Shown here piece after piece: positions 12,906-25,830 of a DNA stretch of 64,000 nt (positions are counted from its first letter, which is position 1; the number at the start of each line of letters is the position of its first letter). The stretch spans positions 24,468,449 through 24,532,448 of the forward strand of contig OX411546.1 in NCBI GenBank assembly GCA_948146395.1, given 5' to 3'. The notes under the pieces are model-generated. The model saw only the letters and a program-made list of their open reading frames with translations. It was not told where the DNA came from and did no database searches. A program made the translations under genes and the position numbers. This stretch comes from Fragum whitleyi. Its lineage: Eukaryota > Mollusca > Bivalvia > Cardiida > Cardiidae.

Positions 12906-14489
12906 TTCTGTGTTTTGAGATGAACCACTTATTCCCTCATTTAGACCAATTACAGTAGATTACTTTTAGAAGTTCTTGGGCTTATTCACGGGTAAAACCT
13001 AGTAAGCGGGCAAGCAATAACGGATAAAGGTTTTAAAAGATGTCACCCTCGATATGCTAGTAAGAAGGGATTTTTCTACTGTCAAAGGTTTAGCGTAAAA
13101 CATGTGTTGTACAATATTTTAACTTCTTACAAAATCATTATTTGGAAATCATTTCATAATCAAATAAGGCGAAAATGAGGGTCCTATATCGCTAACCACG
13201 TCATCACGATGGTTCCCTTGGCAAATTTGAATGTGTTGTAGTTGTATGATTTTTTTTCTTAACAAATTTCAGGAATACAAACACACCGACGTACTGAAAA
13301 AAATGTGTCAAGCACAGAAGCTCATTTTTCACTTTTTTTATAGGGCGATACGTTTTTGAATGAGGTTAAGTTATTGACTAGTTAGAAATTTTGACCGTGA
13401 TTAACGAAGATTTTAACAAAAATTGCTGCTCCTTGAGAGTAAAACAGATTTTTTAAACTAAAGTCTTTTTAGCGATTTTCCTAGCAATATTTATTCACGA
13501 ACCACCATGAATCAAAAAATCTTTCCTAGTTAAAGTTGCTCTTTCACAGATTCGAAAAATGTTATTTTTGAAAATTTTCTTAAAATCAATCGAAATTAAC
13601 GACCTCATCATGTTGCAGTCTTTAGAATAATAAGATTTAATTTGGTAATTCATGGAAAGAAAGACCGATATTCCTGAATTTTTCATTCTGAAAAAAAAAG
13701 CAACTACAACGCTTAAAAAAGTATTCTTCTATTTCGAGCCAACTATTTATACATGTGCATTCCGCATGTTTGTCTTATTTGATCAAAGATTAAGGTAAAA
13801 CTAATTGACAGCTGAAAATTTCATATCAATACAAGCAAAAATGAAAGATTATTTACGGAAAATAATGATTTTGCGATTTATAGACTCGAAATAAATAGAC
13901 TGGATCCCTTACTGATCTTGCCGTTTCGAAAAAATGAGCTACAAAATTATTGATTTTTTTTGTTTTTAGTGCCAAAACCCTTGTGACATTCTTAATCGTC
14001 TACAAATACGCACATTTCTAATAAAGATGTTTTTTTCTATGAAAAACTGAGAAAGAGCGGCTTTAAAGAATTGTGAAAAAGGTTATCCCGCATCTTACGA
14101 TTTTTTGCACTGTTTTCTGGGCAAATTCTTAAAAAAATAACGCTTATTACATGTAAGCCATACTCAGACATTCGTTTATAAGCTTATGCCTTTCAAAATG
14201 TGCCATGTTCACTATTTGTTTACTCCAAAAAGGACATCGAATGTTGCAATGTTAAATAGGCCACCCATTGGTCATTCACAATTTCGTCCGTAAAACAAGT
14301 CAGCCCCTGGATATCCAAGCCAGCCCTCTGGATTCTACCGCGTAGTTCTATAGGTGGGTTCCATGTGCGTTTTTTATGCTTTCGCATGTTATATAATGAA
14401 TAATTCCAACTTTCAATAGGATTCATTCTAGTGATTTGACAAACGTTTTACTAAGCTTCATGAAAATTGTGTCATATTCGAGGCACATA
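12906..14489. other. Intron 2 sequence, nothing recognised
   Basis: AT-rich DNA without splice-supported exons or a recognised repeat. Confidence 0.5.
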
Positions 14490-15240
14490 GAATGAAAATA
14501 AAAAAAGTTTCATTTAGGCTTGTTTTCTTGTGTTTCGGCATGGATCCTTCTCATTTTCAAGAGGGTCCATCCTTATGGACTCGCAAACATTCTGACCAGG
14601 TTTCCTGAAAATTGAGAGGTATATGTAGCCTTTAGGGTGGTATTATCAAAATTGTCATTCAGGCCCTCTTTTCTCGTGATCTGGCATGGATCTTTCCGAA
14701 TAATGATAGTGATCATCCTTATGACTTGCAAAACATACTGACCCACTTTGATTATGATTGTACCATAGTTACGGCCTCTTTAAGTGCAAACAAAATTGTC
14801 ATTTAGGTCCCTCTTGCAACAATGATACAGTGTTTCTTCCCTATTTCACTTTGGTTTCTGTTTTATAACCTGGTAAACATTCTGATATGTTTAAGATTTG
14901 GCTTCTAAAGTGTGACCGTATGATTAATGCCCCTTTTCCCTGTAAAATGACCTAGATTCTTTCCCATCAGATCTTTTTCATCCTTTTGACTTGACAAACG
15001 TTCTGACCAAGTTTCGTTAAGAGCGGGTCATATTTTGGCCTCTTAAAGTGTTAACAAGAACAATGTCATTAAGACCCCTTTTCCCCTGATATAGACTGCA
15101 CCTTTTCCCTCCGTGTCATACAAAAAAAGCTTAATGACCAATCTTTGAGAAGATTTGGGAATATATAATGCTCTTGAAAGTAACCAAGAAAATTATCAAC
15201 TAGAACGCCTTAGCGTGACATAGCGTGATTTCTTCCCAAT
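14490..15240. repeat. Tandem array of ~165 bp monomers (type C)
   Basis: About four or five monomers carry 'cattctgaccaagtttc', 'cctctt.aagtgt.aacaa' and 'gtcatt.aggcccctttt'. The wording is related to type A arrays but forms a separate subtype, set in intron 2 of gene 1. Looser fragments with the same words occur at about 17130-17390. Confidence 0.65.
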
Positions 15241-15849
15241 TTCTATATTTTCATTGAAGACAGGCTTGCCTGTCTTTCAATATAGGGATCGTCGCCATCA
15301 GATTTTGCTAACATATCACATACATGTGTCATTACGCTAAAAAAAGTAGACCCATTCTTAAAAATAAACGCGGCAAAAATAATCAATAGTGTAGTAATAG
15401 GCCTATACCGTAAATTTTGGTGCTGACCTAAATTCTGGACGGGACCTCAGGGGGGTGAACACGTGATCTACGCAGATGTCGTGTTTTGCATGCGTGAGTG
15501 GTGCTGTTTTAGGGCGTTTTCGGCTGCAATCTTTTGCATTTGCTCCAAATATTCAATTGCATCCTACAACTGTTTTTATGCATTGGCAAGCTATTTTCAG
15601 CTCCCCATTTTAGACTCGCTATTTCTCGTTAAATTGTGCGTTTGTGTGTCCTTAAGGATTGCTTTATTTATCCGTCTCCCGGGCCTGTCGTTAGTGTAAA
15701 TGGATAAATACTTACACAGCACAAGGCTATTTGAATAAACTCGTAAACCCTTGGAATTGCCTGGGTTTGAGTTTTTACTTGGATTCATTTCGATGGCTTT
15801 AGAAATTACTTTATTATCAGGCTTGTTTCGTCTATCCATATTGTACAGC

Positions 15850-16020
15850 ATTCGAAACATCACTCGGCCATTTCCGTAAACTACAACAGATCGTGATCGT
15901 GATATTCGCTCGGCAATCTTTGATCTCAGAAGTCTCCGATCTATCTAAATGTAGGTTACGGAATCGGCCGAGTTGAGACGAAAACGTGAGATTGGCCGAG
16001 TGGTGTTCCGAATGGCCTGT
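15850..16020. repeat. Foldback fragment related to the GAGCC MITE interior
   Basis: The ends are inverted copies of each other: 'cattcgaaacatcactcggc' and, on the far side, 'gccgagtggtgttccgaatg'. The same inner foldback occurs at 57.88-58.32 kb inside MITE copy c. Confidence 0.55.
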
Positions 16021-17639
16021 ACAGTTGTACCACGCATGCGCGACCCCGGTTTTGAGTTTCCGCTTTTGTTTTCGACAATTTTCTTACAATAAAAAAAAAA
16101 TGTTTTGGAAACTGGAATGGATAAATTTGTAGCATTCTGGAGTGGACTTTGAAGAATTCTACACAAGGTGATAAATGCTGTAGCTCGGGAGGTCATTTAA
16201 CGATCTGTCATTTTGACAGTTTTGTCAAAATTGATAGCTCACCGGATGGTTCAAACAGGAATCTCGATCTAGACAACCAGTCCCGAGGAAAAGGCATGAA
16301 AGGTTGGTTGTCTTAACAGGTTTTTGTATTATTTTGTAGTTAAAATAATTTCTACTAAGTAAGACCATATGCAACATGAATAACCTGAAATGGAGGTCGA
16401 AATACATGTATCTTAATGGAGAATTAGAAAAGGATGTTTCACTCTTGGAAGAAACTTAAAGGGTATTCACAAAGGTAATAAAAAAAAGCTACAGCTATTG
16501 CACGAGAAAATACTTCTTCTTGACTTTGACTAGTAAAAGTATAAGAATATTGGTATATTTACTTTAATTGCTTCTTTTATGTTGAGATTTTGAGTCAAAT
16601 CCTGGACCAGATAATAAATGTAAAAGAAATTTGAACTAATTTCCAATTCAGGGCAATATTCACCATGGCAATGAAATGTTCAGCTCCTCATCAAGGGGTA
16701 AGCAATATGATTCATGTGGATTAACATTTTTTTTAAGATTTTTACACATCCACTTAATGAGTTGCCTGGAAAAAGGGATTTGGGTCTTTTTTTAATTGCT
16801 GGGGATAATCTATACAATTTTATAAAACATGGTTGCAATAATTCATATGAGTTTCTAGCATTCAGGAATTGCCACCATATATATGTTGGTAAAATGGTTT
16901 TTCTTTTTTCATTTAGGATATTAAGAACTTACACTGGGGGTGAATAGCGGTTATGAAGGCAGTTACCCTCTTGTTAAGCTTGAATTGGCGAGAGGGATAG
17001 GTTTACCTGGAAGCAATGAGTCTTCAAAGTATAGCATTTTCATTTCTAATGGAAGTGCAGTTTCCATATGTAACCATCAAGGATTGTTTTATATTTTTGA
17101 TTCCCACTCAAGAGATCTTCTCGAAACGCCACAATTTTCACTCCAATTGTTAATATTCAGTCCTGTCTTCAATTCAGGCCTTTCAGGCCTTTGCTTTTTA
17201 TCATTGTGACCTTAAACAATTTGATCACTTCTTTTGACAATTGGGCCATAGTTGTGGCCCCTAGAATGAAATCACAATTTGACGGTATCTTTTCAAGCTT
17301 GTTTTCATGCTATAGGTATCTGCCCTTGAATGGTACAGGCCATTTTTCAGTAAAATGTTTGTATTCGCTTAGGTCTTGTAAAAGCTAAAACACATACATC
17401 TTGAAAGACCATTATACCTATATACAATAGCTTTTGGAAATGCTAATTCTCCCTGATCAATAACATGTGTATAACATGATTTCTAAAATTACAAATTCAC
17501 TAAATTGTGTAAATCTAAAGAGGATAAATGCCACAAAACATTTTTTTTAAAATGACCCATGATTTTTTCTTATTTCTCCATATGTTTATAGACCATATTA
17601 TTATTTATTTTGTAAAAAAAAATTCAGTATACCCTTCCC
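16021..17639. other. Intron 2 sequence, no gene supported
   Basis: Short open frames at 16714-17388 look random or derive from degenerate type C monomers. No splice structure fits the gene 1 phase, and gene 1 does not need an extra exon here. Confidence 0.4.
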
Positions 17640-17915
17640 TGTAAATAAGGTTGATTTAAAAAAAAAACTTCCAAATTGAAATGCGCTTTTTACGAAAGTT
17701 TATCGTCAATTTTAAAGTCAAGTCATTTAATGGATATCTAATGTTGAAAAGAAGCTATGTGATGAAATTTAGATATAATTTTTCCACTTAATTTCATCTA
17801 GCAGAATGATATAAAAATCGGTCTTTTTAAACATCGCGGAAAAAATCCGTAAAATCAACAAAAACCCGCTTCCGGTTGATAAAGTCCGGAAGCTGGTGTC
17901 CATTGCCACTTTAAA
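17640..17915 (-). mobile_element. Partial copy of a TTAA-flanked DNA element (fuller copy at 59.0-59.8 kb)
   Basis: Read on the minus strand it matches 59022-59240: 'gtggcaatggaca', an imperfect 'ccgga..ccggaagcggg' hairpin, 'tttaaaaagaccg' and 'agcttcttttcaacatt' in the same order. Only one end is visible here, followed by TTTAAA where the other copy has TTAA. Confidence 0.6.
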
Positions 17916-18225
17916 GCATAAGATTTTACCAAAAACAAAACTAAAATAAAAATGCATTTTTTGTAATTGATATAAGCGTTGGTCCTTATAGAAAAAAACG
18001 GACTATACCATTCAGAAATGATTACAGTCCATTAAGTTAGGTCAATTGAATATCGTGCTTCGTCCAAAATGATTTCATTTAACATCGTCTGCCGTTGCCC
18101 CATTCTTGATGATACTCGACAAGGATGATCCTTGGCTCTATATGACAGGAATCTATCTTTTCTCTAGCAAAGTTGTCTTAATAATTGCGTCTTTTGAAGT
18201 GGGTATCTACCAATCTTGTTCGTGT

Positions 18226-18456
18226 GATGTCCCGGGTTCGATCCCCGATTGCGGCACTCATTCTTTTCGACAATTTTTCTCTCACCAATGGGTTTATAAT
18301 CGTAGACCTAAGTGAGATAGCAGCTGTTGGCTAGGAAATGATGTGTTGGCTGTAATAGTGAAAGAAATACCAGGAAAACATTGTTAGGTGCTAGAGTCGC
18401 CGTGATAAGACTGAAAAAATCGAAAGCGGCGTAAAGCTCCATTCAATCAATCAATC
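18226..18456 (+). mobile_element. tRNA-derived SINE, 5' truncated or eroded
   Basis: A B-box (gggttcgatcc) is followed by a body with 'caccaatgggtttataatcg' and 'gtagacctaagtgagatagc', and then a 3' tail of (CAAT)n repeats. It matches the minus-strand copy at 26171-26440. The tRNA-like head upstream of the B-box is eroded. It lies 230 bp upstream of gene 1 exon 3. Confidence 0.8.
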
Positions 18457-18685
18457 GTGTGATGTCCCAATGGACAATCAAATACAGGTGGCCGATGCAT
18501 ATACGCAACTGTCATTTTCCCATTGAGGCTTTATATGCAATTGAATTGATTTTATAAAGCTTTTATCAATCTTTTCGATAAATACAAGTATTTATACATA
18601 GTTTTAATTGTTTTCACGTCCCGCTGTCTGATAATTTTCGGTAATTGATTTATGCCTAATTAATATGCCATTTTTCTTTTTTCAG

Positions 18686-18784
18686 AATTCAAGTGCAATG
18701 GAAAGAACTCGCTTACATTTTGAGTTTAATAGCGTCTGTTTTAGTTTTGTCCCATACAATACGGCGATCGGTTTTTCTGAAGGG
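18686..18784 (+). CDS. Gene 1 exon 3: third transmembrane helix
   Basis: The acceptor 'tttcttttttcag' is strong and the donor is GG|gtaagg. The phase matches exons 2 and 4. The peptide starts IQVQWKEL, continues as a hydrophobic helix (AYILSLIASVLVL, about residues 74-90) and ends RRSVFLK, a positively charged end suggesting a cytosolic exit. Confidence 0.75.
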
Positions 18785-18812
18785 GTAAGGATAAAGTGTT
18801 TATTCCTTTTTA

Positions 18813-19339
18813 GCTAGCAAAGCGTCAGCTTTGCTGACTTTAGTTAACATACAAAATTTTGAGGAAATCTCAAAGTTCTAATGAGAGCCTCTGGCAGCTT
18901 AACCACTAAATCAATGAATGCATAAATGATAAAACCTCCTGAAACTTAGGGAGATGAACATTTGGCTCACCCGTGATGAACAATAACCAGAATACCTTTT
19001 TGTAAGAATGATGGCTCAATTACAAAATGAGAACAATTGAACAGAAAAAAAGGAAAGAATAATTGGGATTTATGAGAAATATTTCATACTCACAGTTGTA
19101 CAGTCTATTGGAATGTGGATTTCCAAGAATGTCACATGTGTGCAAAGCAATGACTTATATTGTAGCTTGACCAGAATTTTCTCTATGCACTGACATTGTA
19201 CGGTCACTTGGATGAACTATATTCAAATAAGAGCACATTCGAAAGTATGATTTTAACTTCTCGCTTTAATTCAACCCTAATTTTGTATCATACTATTTTT
19301 TTAAAAGGAAGATTACTAAAATATCTTTGCTTTGCTAGC
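18813..19339. mobile_element. Possible small non-autonomous element with GCTAGCAAAG ends
   Basis: GCTAGCAAAG at 18813-18822 is mirrored by CTTTGCTAGC at 19330-19339, and the left end has a subterminal palindrome (aaagcgtcagctttgctgac). The right end abuts a 'cagtactttcagtactttga' motif found at three other sites. No target-site duplication was established. Confidence 0.35.
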
Positions 19340-20111
19340 TTTCAGTACTTTCAGTACTTTGATTTATTCATTGAATATCTACCTTTAAGGTGTGTTATGT
19401 ACTTTTTGAACATTGAATAAATATTGTTCTTAGCTTATCTGTTTGAGCTTTACTGGCAACTTTGGAATTTTTATTGCCTTGTTTCCGTCGTGTGGTTAAA
19501 TCCATTCCTTAAATTTTCTTAGAACCATCAGGAGGATTTCAACTACATTTTCCTAGAATACTCCTAAGGAGAATGACCCACTATGAAGATTTCTCAGGCA
19601 ATTTCAATTAGATAAAAGATATGTCTTTTAAGTACGGAAGTAATTTCCACATATGACATAAAGTGACTTTTCTCAGAGATTAAAATATGAATACAAACCA
19701 AATCATACATGAATGAGGCTTGTGTGACCGTATGAATGAATGTCTGCAAAAATATGAAATTTAGTTGAAATAACATGCCCTTATTGGGCAGAGCCATTTC
19801 ATTATAAGATATGCAGTAAAGGTTTCAAAAACATTTTTCGAAGAACTTAACGGAGGGATTTTAACCACGTTTCACAGATTTGATTCCGTGGTTGCCATTT
19901 ATCAGTCTGCTAAACATTCTTATGATTTGATGCAAATTATACCTTTCATGGGTTGAAGGTGTCTGTCATATAGCTTTTACAGTGGAAGTAAAATGGTCAT
20001 TTTCTCAAAACTTAAAATATGTATTAATCCATATTCCATAAGACTGATCTCATAGGGACCTTTTTATAATAATTTAGTAGTATTCTCGTTACATGTAAAC
20101 TACCCCTTTAA
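19340..20111. other. Intron 3 sequence with an AGTACT-motif copy at its left edge
   Basis: 19340-19364 carries 'ttcagtactttcagtacttt', which also occurs at 25831-25853 and, inverted, at 26879-26909 and 36127-36148. Nothing else is recognised. Confidence 0.4.
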
Positions 20112-20325
20112 TCCTTTGCTATTTAATCCCTACTTTATACGTGCCTGTGATTTTATGATTGAGAAAACATTGTGAAAAAAGATGAAATTGCTTCTGACAA
20201 GCAATGTCTTCTTTTTCCACACTATTCTCCACCCTACTGAATGGTTATTTTTCAAATTAATTTAATTTTCGTCTGCAAAACCTTTGAATTTGGACAGGTC
20301 CAAAATTTTGTAAAACATGAAAGGG
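20112..20325 (+). mobile_element. piggyBac-like MITE, copy 1
   Basis: TTAA lies on both sides (20108-20111 and 20326-20329). It aligns end to end with 57388-57607, sharing 'acgtgcctgtgattttatga', 'ttgcttctgacaagcaat' (an internal hairpin) and 'ttcgtctgcaaaacctttga'. The ends are short inverted repeats (CCCTTTG.. / ..AAAGGG in the better copy). Confidence 0.75.
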
Positions 20326-22639
20326 TTAATAGTCAAAGGTCATATCTTTACATGCCATATATTGAAAAATTTAAAAATACTAATGGATTAATTCAAAAAT
20401 ACCCCATGGCTTATTTTGAAAAAAGGCAACTAATTTCACATAACTATTTTTCCTTTTTTCAATTAAACAAAATTGTCATATACATGTACACATGACATTC
20501 GCAAAAAAGAACTTCACTCTATTTTCTTTTTTTTTCTTTTTTTTTTTTCAAACTTTTGCTTTTGTGCAAATGTTCGTGTCTTCTAACATATTTAAATACA
20601 AATATTTTCAGTGTGGGTTGCTTATGTTAAATCAAATAAATGTGCACTTCTCTGACAAGTGGAAAAGTATAAATTTCATTTTATTACGGCAATAAATATG
20701 GAGCATTGAAATGTCAACGTTAGCATTTGCTAACTTTCTTTGTAAATAACTTGTCGTCTAACCGTCCGTGCTATGACGTTCCAAAAGTTATTCTGTTGTG
20801 CATTCGGAGATCATACTAGACGATGGATTCATCTTTTTTAGTACTTTTTTAGGTTTATTGCCGTCCACCTGCGTTAATTGTGAATCAATCTACGTCGTTG
20901 CATTATGTACACTTGTGATGAAAATTTGGCTCAGCCGATATAATTACATTGAATGTAATTCCAGACCATTTTTTATATAACGCGTGATGTCGATGCTTAA
21001 CACGACATTGTTCGCACTATGCATTTTATTTAATACTGTTTGTCAGTACTTTCAGACATTTTCATATCAAAATTCTTAGCTGTAAGGGTAGTGTTCTCGT
21101 CGAAATTTAAAGGTGTACTTTCTTTTTAGAACTTAGTTAAATTCATTTTCCCTATCCTTTATGTTTCCCCCCTTTTATTTGGTAAAACAATACTTGATAA
21201 ATACTCCTACTTTTTCGAAATTAGATAACTCTATTAATGCAATATACAATGCATCTACAACACCTAAATATAAGAACATGTATCTGTAATTTTGCTCTCA
21301 CAAGACTGGTTTCGTGTTGCTTTATCTAATCATTTACAAATGAAAAAATCTTTCAAACTAATACGAAAAGGAACACATAATCTATTCGCAGGTGTAACCC
21401 AAAGTGTTATTACGTGCCAGATCAAAACGAGCTTGCTATAGAAAATGGCCACACTAATTTGTGAGTATACGTTAAATGCGTCACATTTTATTCGGGACAA
21501 ATTATTATCAACTAACCATTGTATGTTGCGTGCCTTTTTAGTTCAAATCGAAAAGTAACCTCATTTTTATTCTGTTATTTTCATCTGCTAAAAAACTTCA
21601 TGTCCTTGAACATTAAATGGACATTTTGTCCTGGTCCTGACCATTGGAAAATGTTACATCTTACAAAGATGTTCTTATTGACCCATTCTCGGTAACCTAG
21701 TTTCGTACTATTCCGTAGACCTGATTTGTCGACCCTGGAACAAATTGCTACCATTATTTCGTTATTTCGTTCTCATGAATAATTCATGGGGCGTTTTGAT
21801 TAGTTATCTCAAGTATTTTGAGAGAAAATTTGATCTTTTCTTTATCAGTTTTTCAAGTCATTTGTCTCATCCAAAAATCAAATTGCCCATCATTGCATTC
21901 TTTCCTGACAATGATGGTAACCTTGGTAATAACTACGTCATGGGGCATATATTTCGTAAGTTTTTCCATTGTTGCAGTCAAGTTTTTCAGCTCTTGTTTT
22001 TTTTTTAACTTTTAAAAAATATATTTATCTCAGGACCTCGTAGTCGCCTTTGTTGTAATGTGTTACATTGTTACCAATCCATATAAAAAAGTGAATATCC
22101 ACCAGCCCTCACTTTTTGATAACCGTGAAATTTCCATATTTTTTTTAAGCGGTGGAGATCAATTGACCTCTCAAGTGGAGTGGAATTACGTCTTCATCAT
22201 TTTTATTGGCTAATAAATGTGAAGTTAGATCATATTAATTGAGAGTTACGAAATGCTTACACCTAGGCTCCGAGGTTGGTCTAACTGTTTATTTCACTTT
22301 TTTAACAATTTTGTGTCAAATTGTACTTAAGTATTTTTATTTATTTTATATCCAGATTAAGATTGAAATAAATAACCGAATTTGACAGCAACACTTTTTT
22401 TTAATTGACGTACAGAAAACAGTTATTACTCACCATCAACATCATTTGTGATATAACCACACAACCGTTAAACTTTTCTAGAAAAATGTCAATGCCATTA
22501 TACCTGTTTGATTTTATTTGTATAATCTATCTGAGGTAAAAAAGTTTTGCTACTATGCAAATTTATTTCAATCCTTCGATTCGAGGTAGATGTTTGAACT
22601 TCCTTGAAAACATCAAAAGAAAGAAAAAGAACGTGTCAC
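20326..22639. other. Intron 3 sequence, nothing recognised
   Basis: AT-rich, with poly-T runs near 20530-20549 and 21989. Open frames of 60-87 codons show no motif and no phase-compatible splice pair. Confidence 0.45.
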
Positions 22640-22707
22640 AAGTGACTCGAACCCGAAAGCACTGCCTTACAAGGCGGATACTCTACCGACTGAGCTATCG
22701 GGGTGGC
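22640..22707 (-). repeat. tRNA-Thr-like pseudogene or SINE head
   Basis: On the minus strand it starts GCCACCCCGATAGCTCAGTC, an A-box. A TTGTAA anticodon-loop-like segment and a B-box (GGGTTCGAGTC) follow. The 3' acceptor strand does not pair with the 5' one and the anticodon stem is distorted. It is probably a tRNA-derived relic and not a working tRNA. Confidence 0.65.
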
Positions 22708-22965
22708 CTTTTTGCCACATTTCATAACTGCGGTTGAGTTCAACACGAGACATTCAACCACTTTCATTAGAAATTAGTTTTTGAATTCCAGAACACCAGT
22801 ATCCCATCTTGTGGATAATTAAAATATCTGCACTTTGGTACCAAATTTGTTAAGGTTTATAATAATGCCTTGAACAAATTACTAAACATAATGCCTAGTT
22901 TCTTTTGCGATTGAGTATATGAATTGATTAAAAGGTAAACTTGTACAGTCTATTTTTTTATTCAG

Positions 22966-23025
22966 ATTGGATAATGAATTTGAATTTTCCAAGACGGATT
23001 TTCAAAAGTATTCATCTAGCAACAA
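22966..23025 (+). CDS. Gene 1 exon 4 (20-codon exon, paired with exon 5)
   Basis: 60 bases between the acceptor 'tttttttattcag' and the donor AA|gtaagt. The peptide is LDNEFEFSKTDFQKYSSSN, acidic/aromatic and Ser-rich. Exon 5 has the same length, phase and a similar pattern (L-[DE]-x-x-[DE]-[FY]-x-K-T-[DN]-F-Q), so the two probably arose by exon duplication. Confidence 0.7.
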
Positions 23026-23871
23026 GTAAGTAATTCCAGTAAAAATGCTATGATTTTGGTTGAAGCAAAATATATGGGAGACGCACTGTTTTGCCGGCTA
23101 TTTTTGTTTGTTTTTAGTCCACTGTTTTGTCTGGACGAATTCTTCGTAACCATCAAACAGTTTTCACGAAATTACTTTGTATCACTTTTAACTTATATAA
23201 GACTAAGCGTTCCCTTTTTTCACAAACATCGAACTTCTCAAACCTGTAGAGTTTTGTTTCAATTATCAAAAGGTTAAGTGTTTCTTATGGCCGCAACTTT
23301 TTCGCCATAAATCATCATTTCCTAGCTTTAACGATTGCTTCGTGAATTAAAGCACCTTAACTAAATTTTTAAGTTGGAATGCGGAGCAATTCCAACTTAG
23401 ATTTAACAAAACCGCAAAATGAACACAAGATAATTCCATTTCGGGTTTTCTGATAATACATATCACGTGAACAGGATGTGAATACACTTCGGCCTATTTC
23501 GTATATATCTCAGCTTGACAAAGACATGCAGTTTATTTCATCAAGAAGTAATAATGTTGAACAATAACACAACTATCCCTTTATGTAAATTATTAACACG
23601 CTAATTTATGTTTTAAACGATATTTATTGAAACTTGCGTACGAATTTACTTGTATCACATATTTGCATTACTATATTTGGAAATCATGTGATAAGTCAAG
23701 TCCAATAAAGTCAGCTATTGACAATAGCACTGGCCAATCACGTGATCTGCTTATTTGGTAATGTCGCGACCTGTTTTTCATAGAATTGTGGAAATAGCAC
23801 AACCCAATCACGTGATCTGCTTATATGGTAATGTCGCGAGCGGCTTTTCGTAAGTTATGTTGTAGCTTCTT

Positions 23872-24180
23872 TTAGAGGTCTAGTTTCTCTTTCTGAACGA
23901 ACCTTTTACACACTTCTACAATACAGTTCAAATGTTTTTGGAACTTATTGTTCCGTAAAGCATCATTAGAAACGCGCAACATCTGCAGATTATTTATTTG
24001 TATTAAAATCCGATCCAGCAAATATTCTCTTTCTAATACTTCTCTAAAACAACAACAAAAAAAACCCGGTACCCATTTCCAAATCGCGCGATATTTTCTC
24101 TGATGGTGGACGCAGCAAGGATCGATGAAGGTATAGATCCACAAGTTTAAGTGAGTGATCAAAGGCCAATTTGTCCCCAC
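23872..24180 (-). other. Open frame carried inside transposon copy A
   Basis: A 102-codon frame. The last ~50 residues (from REVLEREYLLDRILIQ to FVQKEKLDL) look protein-like, with a charged amphipathic pattern, and end at a stop. The same region in copy B is recognisable but broken by indels. It may be a captured exon fragment or chance coding inside a mobile element. The family is not recognised. Confidence 0.3.
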
Positions 24181-25320
24181 CAGTATAGAAAAAAAATTAC
24201 CTTTTATAACTCACCCTAAAATGCGAGTCTTTAGGCAAATATTTATCTTCTATTTCTGCTTTTGTCCATTTTCTTTAAAATTGCTTAGTAAATAAATTCA
24301 CTTTTGCAAAAATACGCATGAGCGCAATCCTTCAAATATCATTGAAGATTATGACAGGTTTACTACAGCCTTGGTTTTTATCAAATATCTGAACGAGTTT
24401 ACCAACCCCACGTGTTTTGTCTTCAGGGGCCTCTTTCAAGAAAGGTCCTACGACCGAAATTTGATCGTATCACAATCCTTCGATTAAAATTGGCTTTCAA
24501 GAAACATTTTTGGCTTTCAAGAATCATGCCGTAGTGTTTAATTTACTGATAAATTCGCGACACCTAAAGCCAAGGCGTGAATCTTGCGATTTTGACTGTT
24601 CAAGCAAACGTACGCATGTACGCCCACTTTCTTGTAAAGCACAACTCCTCCAAAGTTTCGTGTTGGATATGGATGAAACTTTAACAGATGTTCCTAGTCA
24701 CCTGACCTTGCGCATAAACACACGGTTTGGTGAATTTCAGCCGCGTCTTGGAAAAAGAGGCCTTCATGTAAAAAAATCTTGTGAACACAACTCCTCCTCC
24801 ATTTATGGACCGATTTTGATGATACTTTCACAAAACGTTCCTAGTCACCTGACTTAGCGCATATTCTAACGCAGTTTGGTGAATTTTAGCCTCGCCATGG
24901 AAAAAGGGGCCTTCTTGAACAAAACAATTTGTGAACGCAACTCCTCTTCCATTTATGGAATGATTTGGATGAATCGTTCACTAAATGTTCCTAGTCACCT
25001 CACCTTGCCTATATAATCGCGGTTTGGTGAATTACAATAACGTCATGGAAAAGGGGACCTTCTTGTAAAATGCTTGTGAACGCAACTCCTCTTTTATTTA
25101 TGGACTTATCTCAAAGATTTTTTTACGAAATGTACATTGTTACCTGAATTTTTGCATGTTGCAGTTAAGTGAATTTCAGTCGCGTCATGGAAGAGGGGGC
25201 CTTCATGTCAAAATTCTTTTGAATACAACTCCTCCTTCATGGATAAAATGTCCGTATTGTTAATTTTCTTTTAATACAAATTGTACATTTGTACAAGATG
25301 AAAGTTAACAACTCTTTTAT

Positions 25321-25720
25321 CCCCCGCCGTTTTCGGCGAGGGGTTATAGTAATGGTCTCCGTCCGTCATTCCGTCGTTCCATCGTTCCGATGTTCCGTCA
25401 CTAAACTTGTCAGGAGCATATCTCCTAAAGTATAATAGCTATCGTACGGTTTTTCTTCTTGAAAGAGACCCCGGGTCCCACTGGAATACCTACAATACTC
25501 ACGAACAATCATGCTCTTTTCTCCTCGATTTGCACATGGTAATCATATCATCTGCGTGTATATTGATTTAAAGTAAGCACGAATACATTTTCTTGGTTTT
25601 TCTAATATAGAATTATTTTCTCTCATTTCTTCTTTTTTATTATTTTTCTTTTATCAGATGCAGGCCTGTATAGCGATTCAGGGAATTAAACGTCTCTCGT
25701 TGTTGGAATACATTGATTAA
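25321..25720 (+). repeat. Nested repeat starting with a CCCCCGCCG hairpin
   Basis: It starts 'ccccgccgttttcggcgagg', a short hairpin, then 'ggttatagtaatggtctccg' and a 'tccgtc..ttccgtcgttcc' run, then 'ctaaacttgtcaggagcat'. This block is missing at the matching position in copy B, so it looks like an insertion into copy A. Confidence 0.55.
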
Positions 25721-25830
25721 TATACGCCCGTCAAAAGACGAGACGTATTATGTGATCACCTGTGGTAGGCGGGAAACGTCAGCTTCGTTAGTGGCTTGAT
25801 GTCACCGTCTCTTGAACGCATTCCAACTTA

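Larger units (their letters stand above)
23370..25830 (-). mobile_element. DNA transposon copy A (TAAGTTGGAATGCG ends) with tandem core
   Basis: The ends TAAGTTGGAATGCG and CGCATTCCAACTTA are inverted. The left end folds into a terminal hairpin (23371-23398). The core holds three to four ~185 bp type D monomers (24680-25250: 'cctagtcacctgaccttgcg', 'ccatttatggaccgattttg', 'tggtgaatttcagc') and a 66 bp tandem duplication at 23725-23845 with 'caatcacgtgatctgctta'. Copy B at 36149-38015 is a reversed relative. No transposase gene is visible, so it is non-autonomous. It is nested with a further repeat at 25321-25720 and lies in intron 4 of gene 1. Confidence 0.75.

Noticed and set aside
12593..12958. 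Frames with CGCTGW- and EISRTGSF-like peptides, also seen at 57.7 and 58.4 kb
   Set aside because: These peptides come from the GAGCC-family MITE, whose copies occur in both orientations with inverted ends.
22640..22707. Functional tRNA-Thr gene
   Set aside because: The acceptor strands do not pair and the anticodon stem is distorted, so it is called a tRNA-derived relic.
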